Assembly: GCA_964654545.1 (NCBI GenBank)
Contig: CAZZIU010000004.1
Location: 1 to 64,000 of the forward strand
Direction: 5' to 3'
From: JABMOV01 sp964654545
GTDB taxonomy: Bacteria; Fidelibacterota; Marinisomatia; Marinisomatales; JABMOV01
DNA length: 64,000 bases
A program made the position numbers and the translations under genes. Below the pieces are notes generated by a model. It ran no database searches. It had not been told where the DNA came from and saw only the letters and a program-made list of their open reading frames with translations. Below are positions 13,765-23,400 of this stretch, in pieces. Each line of letters begins with the position of its first letter. Within the stretch, counting starts at the first letter, position 1.

Positions 13765-15742
13765 GAAATCTTGCCCCATTTCATTTTCAGGTATTGATCT
13801 GAGTTTTCCGACTGATATATCATCAATCGTTAGCTCATTTGGTAGTCCTTTAAGTGTGACGGGTGTTATATCGCCTATATTACAAGAAGCGCGCAGTTTA
13901 GTTTTAGGTGCAAATCCAATTCTAATGAGATTGCAAGGATTGGATGGTCTTAGTGGCGTAGAGGATATAATAAAACAGAATGTACAGGAAGCTATTGATA
14001 CTGCAAAAGATGCTGTTATCGATGCGGCAAGAGATCAATTTGATGATTTCATCGATACGGCAAATTCGTATCTTCAGAAAGCAGAAGCAGTTGCACAGGG
14101 AATAGTTAGTGCTGCTGAAGATTTTGATGGTTTCTTATCTGGTGCAGCATGTGCTGCTGCTGGTGATGCTTTAGGTGGTTTTGCTTCGTCGCTTCAGCTT
14201 CCGGCATTATTGAGTGGCGATGATAATGGTGTGTCTAAATCTGCTGATATCAGTGTTACTGATCTTTTAAGCAAGCAAGTAAAAGGCATTACGAAAAAAG
14301 ATGGTCCTGTAAAAAAAGAAGAAGCTGGTAATGCTCTTAGTAGTATGAACGAAAGTGGAATGCAAACGGCCGGCGTTCTTGATCCTTTGACGGGAACATT
14401 TAAAGTTAGTTCAATTTCTGATGCATTATCGTTAGCATTGAAGTATGAATTAGATGTTGGCACAATTGGAATAGATACTCAGTCCGATCCGACTAGAGCG
14501 CAGAGAGCTTTTACTAATATTGAGTATGGTGATGATTATCCACAGTTGAGGTATCAGGCTAAAATACCAAGAGCAGCAAATAGTAACATTGCTTTTGGTG
14601 CGGGTGCTGTTTTTGATGATCGCGAGAGAACTTGGCCAGGAGATAAAAACCCAAGCGATACGGCATATTCTGGTGTGGGTGTTTCTTATGGTATTGTAGA
14701 GTTAGCTCCTCGAAAAATTGTTCCTGATTTTATGGGTGGTGGTGTTGAAGTATCTGAGAACTGGCCTCTTGTTGCGAATAACGTGGAGTCAAATGTTTCT
14801 AGGTTGGCTAGAGGTATTTCATTAAGAACTAATCCTGCACATACATTTACGATAGCATCAACTCCTGTTGTAGGTAAGCGGATTGAATTGGGTTTGACTT
14901 TTCCGGAAGATCCATATGGTGCTGTGTATCCATATAATTCTGTAAGGGAAACTGAGAGTGGTCATATTTTTGAATCCGATGACACACCAGGAAGAGAGAG
15001 GATTAAGGAGTCGCATAGAATTGGAACTTATTATGAAGTTTATCCTGATGGTACCAAGGTTACTAGAATTTTAGGCGACAACTATGAATTGACGGCAAAC
15101 AATAAAGCGGTACATATTCAGGGTGCTTGTTTTGTTACTGTAGATGGAGATTGTTATCTTTATTCTAAAGGAAACTTGACGCAGCAAGTTGATGGTGATT
15201 ATAATTTATGGGTTAAGGGTCGATATAATGTTAAGGTAGATGGAGATGAGGCTGCATTTGTTACTGCTGGCTCGTATGATGAAAATATTGCAGGAAAAAG
15301 AACTACAAAGATTGGTAGTGATTACCAGTTAGAAGTGAAAGGCAACGAGTCGCATATAATTGGAACTGAGACAACTTCTCGTATATTTGGTCCTACTGGA
15401 AAGACGTTGAGTGGTAACCGTTCTTTGGTGGTAATGGCATCTGAAAGTAAATCAGTTGGTATTAATAGTAATTTGGATGTTCGGGGTCAGTATAATATTA
15501 GTTCGACGTTCTTGAGCATTCGTACTACGATTACTCAATCAATACAGGCCGGCCTGGCTCAGTCGATTGCATGTGGTGCTGCTGGAGCTTTCCCTGGTGT
15601 TCTATCTTCTGCCGGTAGTGCAATTTATATTACGCCAGTTAGTATTACGCAGCAATCACCATTTCATTCTAGATCTGGATATTTTGGTTTAAATTCAGCA
15701 GTGATTCAGGATACTGCTGGAGTTATCTTGCTAAATACCTAA
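13757..15742 (+). CDS. spike protein with gp5-type C-terminal beta-helix
   Basis: 661 residues. The first 200 or so are Ala/Asp-rich and helical with no lysozyme motif. The middle is beta-rich with ERTWPGDKNPSDTAYSG. At about 450-540 lies a run of short repeats of the VDGD/VKGR type (VTVDGDCYLYSKG, QQVDGDYNLWVKG, NVKVDGDEAAF), the hallmark of the gp5 triple-stranded beta-helix that forms the membrane-piercing needle. It follows the OB-fold gene and precedes the PAAR tip, so it is best read as the gp5 needle in a separate chain with a new N-terminal domain. No peptidoglycan-hydrolase signature is seen. Confidence 0.75.
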   Translation: MAEKSCPISFSGIDLSFPTDISSIVSSFGSPLSVTGVISPILQEARSLVLGANPILMRLQGLDGLSGVEDIIKQNVQEAIDTAKDAVIDAARDQFDDFIDTANSYLQKAEAVAQGIVSAAEDFDGFLSGAACAAAGDALGGFASSLQLPALLSGDDNGVSKSADISVTDLLSKQVKGITKKDGPVKKEEAGNALSSMNESGMQTAGVLDPLTGTFKVSSISDALSLALKYELDVGTIGIDTQSDPTRAQRAFTNIEYGDDYPQLRYQAKIPRAANSNIAFGAGAVFDDRERTWPGDKNPSDTAYSGVGVSYGIVELAPRKIVPDFMGGGVEVSENWPLVANNVESNVSRLARGISLRTNPAHTFTIASTPVVGKRIELGLTFPEDPYGAVYPYNSVRETESGHIFESDDTPGRERIKESHRIGTYYEVYPDGTKVTRILGDNYELTANNKAVHIQGACFVTVDGDCYLYSKGNLTQQVDGDYNLWVKGRYNVKVDGDEAAFVTAGSYDENIAGKRTTKIGSDYQLEVKGNESHIIGTETTSRIFGPTGKTLSGNRSLVVMASESKSVGINSNLDVRGQYNISSTFLSIRTTITQSIQAGLAQSIACGAAGAFPGVLSSAGSAIYITPVSITQQSPFHSRSGYFGLNSAVIQDTAGVILLNT

Positions 15743-15756
15743 GAGGTGAATTAATT

Positions 15757-16059
15757 ATGCCAATGCCTGCCGCACTAATGTCTTCTATGAGTAGTGGTCA
15801 TGATTGTTTTCCTCCACAGAATGCTATAGGACCGGGATCACTGAATGTCTTTATTAATGCGCAACCTGTGCTTCGTATTAGTGATGGATTTAATGTTCAC
15901 TGCTGCCCCGATAAAGGTTGCCATCCTGGTTTTTTAGCCAAGGGATCTATGAATGTTTTTGCAAATGGAATGCCTGTGTCGAGAGTTGGTGATACTATTG
16001 CGTGTGGACCTGGCAATGTTGTCATAACTGGATCCCTAAACGTATTTGTCGGAGGATAA
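15757..16059 (+). CDS. PAAR spike-tip protein (gp5.4-like)
   Basis: 100 residues, the usual size of PAAR-repeat tip proteins (T4 gp5.4: 97). Repeats of GSxNVFxNxxPxxRxGD type occur three times (GSLNVFINAQPVLRISD, GSMNVFANGMPVSRVGD, GSLNVFVGG), with His and Cys (GHDC, HCCPDKGCHPG) placed to bind one metal ion at the apex. It caps the gp5 needle. It follows the needle gene by 14 bases, with AGAGGTG as the ribosome-binding site. Confidence 0.92.
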   Translation: MPMPAALMSSMSSGHDCFPPQNAIGPGSLNVFINAQPVLRISDGFNVHCCPDKGCHPGFLAKGSMNVFANGMPVSRVGDTIACGPGNVVITGSLNVFVGG

Positions 16060-16068
16060 ATTTATATT

Positions 16069-18156
16069 ATGGCGTTGTTATCATCGAACACAGTAAAAGT
16101 AGAAAAGGTTATTAGTGAGATTGAATCCGGTACGGTATTTGTGAATCCGTATGCTGCTGCAAATGTATTTTTGGCTGAGTTAAAACAAAAAGCAGCCACA
16201 CAAAGACTTGAAATGGGAAATTTAAAGCCGCCAGATTCGGATGGTGTGATATTATATGATCATACTGATTGGCCCAATTCATTGAATCCTCCGATTAGCA
16301 CTGCCAACTCTTACAATGCTAATCAACACAGCGAAATACTTCATCTTTTGGATCTATATATGAATACCTGCACTTCGTTTGTGTTTCATACAGATGCCAG
16401 AAGTGGAGTCAACACTAGCCCAGATTATGTGGTCACGACAAATGGCTCATCGCAGACGATGGGTGCAAATTCAACCATTGACGTTATTTCTGGTGTTGCT
16501 CTTGGTTATGGTTTGGGTAGAAGTTCTTCCGTTGGCAGCACAAATGCTGAACCTTCTCTGTTTGAGACATATAATACGTCCAACGTAGACGAGGCACTAA
16601 ATGTTCGAGATAATTATAAAGAGTCAGACTCTTTTAGTTCTGATATGGGAACAGATAATATTATTTCTGCTATGTTTTCTAGTATATCAATTGATGCAAA
16701 TACTCGGTCTACTTTATTGGCCGGCCCCGCAGCTAATTCAACCACTCATATACCATCAGATGCTACAAGTTATTCTGCTAGGTTATCTGTCGCACAAACT
16801 GCTGCCTTTGATGCTGGAACTAGTAACACTTGCCGAACTGTTCGGGAGATGGGAGATACGATTATTGATGAGTTGTCACGACATACAAATGAAAGGCGCG
16901 GCTCTATTGTGGCTGCAAGGTGGCCACTTGATGGCTTTGTTTTAAATCCAGATGGGCTTGATGCTAATTTGTCTAAGAATATCATTGATTTAAAAAATGC
17001 AACTCCATTCAATTTTGGTCCAGTGAAACCTGATTATGCGAATAGCTATACGCTTTTTGGTCAGACCTATTATACTAGCCCCGATGATCCTAATATTCCT
17101 GTAGGTAGTCTTGGGTCGTATCAAATTAATGCACTCGATAATGCTGATCTTCAGCCAGCAGGTGCATTCAGAAAAACTGGAAATTGTATCGCAACTTTCT
17201 TTGCAGATCCGGATGGTGATTCATTGTTTGGATCGGGTGATTTGGCGTTTCCCTCTATTCCGATCAGGCCTCCACGAGGAACTCTGAGACTTGCTAAACA
17301 TGATGAAGTGAAAAATTACGAACAGCAAACATGGGCATTTTGGATTCGACCTACTGGAGCGATTGGTGACCGAACAAGAATTATTTCTCGCCCAGATTGG
17401 TGGCAATTGGCCGCAAATGTCGATTTTAGTTCAGCGAGCAGTGATGGCTACTCTCCTGGTTTTGTTGATGGTGCATATTGGGATTTGATTATTTCTGGTG
17501 TTTCTGTTAGTGATTCTAATCCGGATACTCCTGCCGATATGGGAGCGAGCGCCGCAAATAGAACACTTGTGGGAGAAAACATACTAAAACAGAATGTTTG
17601 GAATTTCATTGCAATGACGTTTGATTATCGCACGAGTGGAACTCCAGGAAAAGCAAAAATTTATGTGTATAATGTTGATGATGGGCATAAGTGTACGAAC
17701 ACATATACATTACCATCACAGACGACTGCAAGTGTAAACAATGCTGGGTACACGGTTAATGGTGATCGTGATAATAATGATCATATTCCATATAGCAATG
17801 GAGCAGTATGTCTCAGTGGTTTTGGGAACAGATTGGCCAACCGTAGAATAATTAAAGCCATGTATAGTGATGCTCGTTTTTATAGTACAATATTAACTGA
17901 CCCCGAGGTCGATGAATTGTTTTATTTGTATGGCAGTTTTAGTCAGGAAATTGCCGCAAATACTACAATGTGGCTTGGATCGTTTAAGTCTGATTATTTG
18001 GCATATGATGTTGGTACGCAAAATGAGGTATATAGATGGAATACGATTGCGGCTCAAGCAAGAAGTTATCTTACTTTGGCCGAAAATAAATCAGTCGCGC
18101 CAATAATGAAAATAGTTGGAAGTCCATCATTTCAGGAGACAGCAAATTTGGCATAA
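16069..18156 (+). CDS. virion structural protein with LamG-like lectin domain
   Basis: 695 residues. About 1-390 is a Ser/Thr/Asn-rich, beta-poor region of unknown fold. About 400-625 is a concanavalin-A/LamG-like sandwich: QTWAFWIRPTGAIGD and TRIISR, then QNVWNFIAMTFDYR and an ending with LTDPEVDELFYLYG. The same domain recurs inside the gp7-like protein, nearly block for block. Position between the PAAR tip and gp25 suggests a peripheral baseplate or adsorption protein that binds a surface glycan (inference). The nearest GGAGG is 13 bases from the ATG, which is long. Confidence 0.65.
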   Translation: MALLSSNTVKVEKVISEIESGTVFVNPYAAANVFLAELKQKAATQRLEMGNLKPPDSDGVILYDHTDWPNSLNPPISTANSYNANQHSEILHLLDLYMNTCTSFVFHTDARSGVNTSPDYVVTTNGSSQTMGANSTIDVISGVALGYGLGRSSSVGSTNAEPSLFETYNTSNVDEALNVRDNYKESDSFSSDMGTDNIISAMFSSISIDANTRSTLLAGPAANSTTHIPSDATSYSARLSVAQTAAFDAGTSNTCRTVREMGDTIIDELSRHTNERRGSIVAARWPLDGFVLNPDGLDANLSKNIIDLKNATPFNFGPVKPDYANSYTLFGQTYYTSPDDPNIPVGSLGSYQINALDNADLQPAGAFRKTGNCIATFFADPDGDSLFGSGDLAFPSIPIRPPRGTLRLAKHDEVKNYEQQTWAFWIRPTGAIGDRTRIISRPDWWQLAANVDFSSASSDGYSPGFVDGAYWDLIISGVSVSDSNPDTPADMGASAANRTLVGENILKQNVWNFIAMTFDYRTSGTPGKAKIYVYNVDDGHKCTNTYTLPSQTTASVNNAGYTVNGDRDNNDHIPYSNGAVCLSGFGNRLANRRIIKAMYSDARFYSTILTDPEVDELFYLYGSFSQEIAANTTMWLGSFKSDYLAYDVGTQNEVYRWNTIAAQARSYLTLAENKSVAPIMKIVGSPSFQETANLA

Positions 18157-18159
18157 TGT

Positions 18160-18167
18160 TATAAATA
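18160..18167 (+). promoter_or_regulatory. late promoter TATAAATA before gp25
   Basis: Exact late box, 29 bases before the gp25 ATG and just after the stop of the LamG protein gene. Two copies of ATAATGTT (18153-18160 and 18171-18178) flank it. Confidence 0.85.
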
Positions 18168-18196
18168 GATATAATGTTTTTTAGGGGATATAGAGT

Positions 18197-18583
18197 ATGC
18201 CTTCCGTCGTATTTCGAGATATAGATTTATCGTTTAGAGTACATCCTAATACGAATAAATTAGTTGTAAGTGAAGGTGATGTTGCAGTAAAAAGAGCACT
18301 ACAGTATTTGTTGTTTACTATTAAAGGAGAAAGATTATTCCAACCCGAATTGGGGAGCAACATAAGAAGATTATTATTTGAAAATATCTCTCCAGCAACC
18401 GCAATGGATATTGAATCTGCTGTATCGGAAGCGATTGCAAATTATGAACCAAGAGTTGAAATGATTAAGATTTTGGTTTCTCCTGATACAGCTCAGAATG
18501 GATATACAATACAGCTAACATATCGAATATTGAATCAGAGTATACCACAAACTGTAACACTATTTCTCGAAAGGCTTAGGTAA
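18197..18583 (+). CDS. 25: gp25 baseplate wedge protein
   Basis: 128 residues (T4: 132). It is a compact single domain with GERLFQPELGSNIRRLLFE and the conserved EPR core at E84-P85-R86, the family signature shared by contractile tails, type VI secretion (TssE) and R-type pyocins. gp25 starts sheath polymerisation at the inner wedge ring. It has its own late promoter and GGGG-type ribosome-binding site, and heads the wedge operon 25-6-7-8. Confidence 0.95.
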   Translation: MPSVVFRDIDLSFRVHPNTNKLVVSEGDVAVKRALQYLLFTIKGERLFQPELGSNIRRLLFENISPATAMDIESAVSEAIANYEPRVEMIKILVSPDTAQNGYTIQLTYRILNQSIPQTVTLFLERLR

Positions 18584-18586
18584 AAG

Positions 18587-20491
18587 ATGGCCACATCAAC
18601 CACAAATAAGATTGACGTTACCGAGTTAGATTTTGATTTAATTAAAACTTCGTTGAAATCCTATATGAGAGGTCAATCGGAATTTACTGATTATGATTTC
18701 GATTCTTCTGGATTATCCATACTGCTGGATGTTCTTGCTTATAATACTCATTATAATGGATTTTATGCAAACATGATCGCAAATGAGATGTTTCTAGACA
18801 GTGCAGCATTGAGAAATTCTGTAGTGTCGAGAGCAAAAGAATTGGGTTATGTGCCAAGATCGCCGACTGGTGCAGTTGCCACTGTGGATATCACTTTTAC
18901 TATTTTCGAGAGTTCGGTTGCTGATTATCCTGGAGCGATTACGATACCTGCAAATCATGTATTTTCGGCAACAATTGAAAATACGGTCTATACTTATTTG
19001 GCAACAAAGTCTTATTCGGCTATACCCACTTCCCTTATCACTGCTGCAAGCGTTACGTCTGGTGTTGAATATAAAGCGTCAAATGTAATGATTAAAGAAG
19101 GAATCAGTTCATCTATTCAGCATATAGTCGGAAATGAGGGTACTGATCAGAAGTATCAGATACCAAATGAAGAAGCAGATATGTCTACATTGGAAGTGGT
19201 TATTACTGATGCAGTTAGCGGTACTTCGTCTACTGCATGGTCCCGTGTTACAGATACAACAGCAGTTAGTTCCGACGATAATGTTTATTGGTTGCAAGAG
19301 GGGTTTGATAATAAGTTTGAAATTTATTTTGGAGATAATCAAGTAGGTAAAAAACCAGGACCTGGATCTATTGTTACGATGAACTATACTTTAACTAAAG
19401 AAGAGTTGGGCAATGGTGCTACCATATTTGAGTGTGATCCTATACCTCTGGCTAGTGGCGCCTCGACATATCCTCGCCCTTCTACTAGTGATACTGTGCT
19501 GTCAACTACCACAATTAAGGCTGCTGCGGGGGGTGCCTCTAGAGAGTCTATTTCATCTATTAAGTTTTTGGCACCTTTGAATTATGAATCACAGGGAAGG
19601 TCTGTTACGGTAAATGACTATAGAACTAAATTAACGACTTCATATCCAAACATAGATGCGATTCGAGTTTGGGGAGGAGAGGAAAACACACCTCCAGATT
19701 ATGGTGCGGTGTATATGTCGATTAAACCGAAGAGCGGTTATATATTGAGCGATACCGATAAAACAAATATTATATCTGAATTTATTACTCCTAGTAATGT
19801 TGTCACTATTCGGCCTGTTTTGATTGATCCTAAATATATTTACATTCAGCCTACAATTATTGTGAAATATGACAGTAAATTAACATTACAGACTCCATCA
19901 GCTTTAGCGAAGATTGTGTCGTTGACTGTATTAGATTTTGCTCAAAATAATTTAGAAAATTTTGAGGCATATTTTAAATCTTCTCAATTAAGCAGGCAAA
20001 TTGATATTTCTTCTCCTGCGATTAGCAATAATTTGATGAGTATTAAAATTAGAGTAGAGTTTGTTCCGAGCACGACGAATGCTGGTAATTACACAGTAAA
20101 TTTCTCTAATCCCATATTTCATCCACATACAACACACGAAGGCGCATTAACGAGTTCGTCTTTTACATATTTCGATAATGCTTTGTGTAAATTGCGAGAT
20201 TATAATGGAGTTGTGCAAGTAATTTCTTCGACTGGTCAGGTGTTAAATGCGAATGTCGGCACAGTCGATTATCGGTCGGGTGTTGTTTCTTTAGTTAGCT
20301 TTTTGCCTACTGTTAATGCTGGTGAATCGATATCATTGATCGCAACACCAGAACACGAAGATATTGTTCCTAATGTCGAGCAACTTATCACAATTCAAGA
20401 ATCTGAGATTATAGTTTCGATGGTAAACGATTCTTCAATTATACAAGGAACATTGGCAGATCCAAATTATGGAAATGTTTCTGAATATTAG
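18587..20491 (+). CDS. 6: gp6 baseplate wedge protein
   Basis: 634 residues (T4: 660). The N-terminal FDSSGLSILLDVLAYNTHYN and FLDSAALRNSVVSRAKELGY blocks are the conserved gp6/gpJ signature, followed by a long beta-rich middle, a YESQGRSVTVNDY segment, and a C-terminal domain with LVSFLPTVNAGESI. Twelve copies of gp6 form the continuous inner ring of the T4 baseplate. The gene begins three bases after gp25. Confidence 0.95.
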   Translation: MATSTTNKIDVTELDFDLIKTSLKSYMRGQSEFTDYDFDSSGLSILLDVLAYNTHYNGFYANMIANEMFLDSAALRNSVVSRAKELGYVPRSPTGAVATVDITFTIFESSVADYPGAITIPANHVFSATIENTVYTYLATKSYSAIPTSLITAASVTSGVEYKASNVMIKEGISSSIQHIVGNEGTDQKYQIPNEEADMSTLEVVITDAVSGTSSTAWSRVTDTTAVSSDDNVYWLQEGFDNKFEIYFGDNQVGKKPGPGSIVTMNYTLTKEELGNGATIFECDPIPLASGASTYPRPSTSDTVLSTTTIKAAAGGASRESISSIKFLAPLNYESQGRSVTVNDYRTKLTTSYPNIDAIRVWGGEENTPPDYGAVYMSIKPKSGYILSDTDKTNIISEFITPSNVVTIRPVLIDPKYIYIQPTIIVKYDSKLTLQTPSALAKIVSLTVLDFAQNNLENFEAYFKSSQLSRQIDISSPAISNNLMSIKIRVEFVPSTTNAGNYTVNFSNPIFHPHTTHEGALTSSSFTYFDNALCKLRDYNGVVQVISSTGQVLNANVGTVDYRSGVVSLVSFLPTVNAGESISLIATPEHEDIVPNVEQLITIQESEIIVSMVNDSSIIQGTLADPNYGNVSEY

Positions 20492-20499
20492 GAATATAG

Positions 20500-23400
20500 A
20501 TGAGTTATAAAACAAAAACATCTCCTCTTGTTGCAAGTCAAGTTCCCGATTTTGTTCGTGGTGACTTTCCTACTTTTATTAAGTTTTTGGAAAGCTATTA
20601 TGAGTTTTTAGAATTATCAGGTCCACCTATTGCGTTGGATTTGTTGGTCCAGAATCCGGGTTATTTGGTAGATAGAAATGGATTTGATATATTAACATAT
20701 GGAACTCCTTTTCAAGTTGGAGAGTTATTACATCAGTATGCCGATTCGGAAACTGATATTCCTACTGGAATAGGAACAGTATATGATTATGTTATTTCTC
20801 CTGATGGTAATGTAATCACGCTGATATTGAATAAAATTTCTGGTACTGATAGCCGATTTGTGGCAACTCGTTCAACGAACGATAATGCACTATTATATGG
20901 GCAGACTAGTGGTGCTATTGCGGTTTGTTCGGAGACAGTATATAAGGCTCCTGCTGGTGCTATAAACGCGATGAAGAGTCTTTTAGATTATCAGGATATT
21001 GATCTTACTCTTGATGATTATTTATCTTTTCTTAAAAAAGAATATGCGGCAAGTTTTCCTTTAGAGCTGGCCGGAACCGCAGATAAAGTAAAGGCAATTA
21101 AAAACCTTAGAGATTTTTATCGTTCTAGAGGAACAGAAAATTCTTTTAAGTTTCTTTTTAGAATATTTTTTGATGAAGATGTAGAACTGATATATCCAGA
21201 GACGAAAATGCTTCGTGCTTCGGGTAGAAGGAGAGATCAATATCCAACGAATTATAATCACTGGAATGCTCCTTCTGTACTTAGAATTGATCCTATTGGA
21301 TTAGTTGGAACAGCCGAAAGTGGTTTGAGCACACAAACGATAGATCCTGCTAAATTGCTCAGTAGAAAAGTGTTTGGTTTGGTTAGTGGTGCGACAGCAA
21401 CAGTAGAATCTGCTATTTCTTCTAGTTTAGCTGGATCTGATTTTATTCAGTTGACATTAAGTGCAGATCGTGTTGGACAATTTTTATATAACGAAACGAT
21501 AGAAACAGATGATGCTAATAATCCAGCAGATGGTACGAAAATTGCTGCTACGATTAGTGGTTTGGTCCATAATATTAATATTAATAATGGAGGATCTAAT
21601 TTTAAAGTTGGTGATCCTGTTACAATTTCTGGTGGTAAAGGCGGTACTGCTAAAGTTTCTGTTGTTGGTTCTTCTGGAGAAATTAGAGAAGTTGAAATTA
21701 CACAGCCAGGGATTGGATATACGACCACTCCAGATATTACTGCCCATGGAATACACACAAAAGATAGATTTGAAGAAGGTCCAACAGAAACTATTTTCTA
21801 TGATGACTTTAGTGCATACCGTCCAGTTACTATAAGGCGAAATAATACTCCTGTTCCTGTAATTCGGGCTTCGACTCGTTTTTATTCTGTTGATGATAAT
21901 CGAGGACCAGATAGTGCTTTACCTGGTGGATATTCATCAAACACTCAAATTACCAATGACACTAATCTTGTTCCTGTGCCTACGTTAGAGCTGAAGGCAC
22001 ATTGGAAAATGAACGGATGGGCAGGTAAAGCAGAAGAGAAAGGTCTTCCTTTGTTGCTGCGTTCGCAGTATCCTCTTGGATATTATACGGTTCCTGAAGA
22101 TCTTCGAGTTATTCCTAATGGTCTTACTGGTAGTGCTCTTACTACCGTCAGCAAGGTCGCGGCCGCTTTTCTTGGAGATGGATCGTATTATCCCAATTCA
22201 ACTTTTATCCAAGATTCGACTGGTCATGGTCATCATGCTGTAGCTGCTAATTTCAACATGAATCAATTGCAAAGATTGCCTGTCGATCGACGAGTGGTGG
22301 GCACATCGAATGATTTTGTGTCAGGAATGGCAAATTCAGTTACGACATCAAATATATCACTCAGCATGGTTTCCGTAAGTTCGGCTAATATTGCTAGAGG
22401 AGGAACTGGATGGCCTGTAGGTGACTCGCCGACCAGTGGTGCAAATGCTGAATTTGCATCTGGCTCGATAGGTTTAATGAGTCACGATGAGATTGAAGAA
22501 GACGATCAGCAGACTTGGGCGTTTTGGTATAAACCTACAGCAAATATTCAACACAATGCTACAATTATTTCTAGGTATGCCTATTTTGATATCAAAGTAT
22601 GGAATCCTGATCGCTCTGGTTCTTTGTCAGGTGGCTTCACTTCGCCTTATCAGAGTCTTAATGCTGTTCCTGGGTATTACTGGACTAGTGCCAAATATGC
22701 TAATACGACGACGCACGGAAGAAGTATAGGTTTAGCTGATTTGAATATCACTAGCCGTATGGCTGGAGCCGCCAATGCTGAACCTCGATCGGTAACAACT
22801 TTGGAGGCTGCTTTAAGGCAAAATGTTTGGCACTTAATGGCCATTACTGAAGATTATAAGAACCATAAAGGATATTTTCGTATACATTATGGTGATGACA
22901 CTGAACCTGTTTATCGTACATGGGATATTGATGTTTCTGCGAACGCTTCCTTCTCGAATGGTTATCAGAGTCAAGGCTATTCAAATCCGACTGGTGTGTA
23001 TGCATATAATGTAGGCAGAACTCTTAATCCGGGTATTGATAGGTATGCCAATACTCGACCTATGACGGCGAGTGTTCATCTAGCTGGTCTCGGGCAGAGC
23101 GGCGATAAGAATGTGCAATACACTCCTTGGGCTATGACCAATTTTTATCAGAGCGGAGGTGCACCAGGGCTGTATGATGAAGTCTCATATTACAACAGGA
23201 CATTGGCCAATAATGAGATTGAGGCGCTGTTTAGGAATCCTAATAGGTATCGACCTATTTCGGGTAAATGGTTTGTTTCTGGTTATTCGGATGTTTCTAA
23301 TGTAACTTTCACTAGATCCGAAACCGAAGCTGGAAAACAAAAGCTAGTTGCCAATACAGTAAGGCTTTCTTTGATTCATACTGATGATATTGCTTATAGA

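Noticed and set aside
18153..18178. Direct repeat ATAATGTT around the gp25 promoter as an operator
   Set aside because: Only eight bases, AT-rich, and not repeated at other late promoters; chance is likely.
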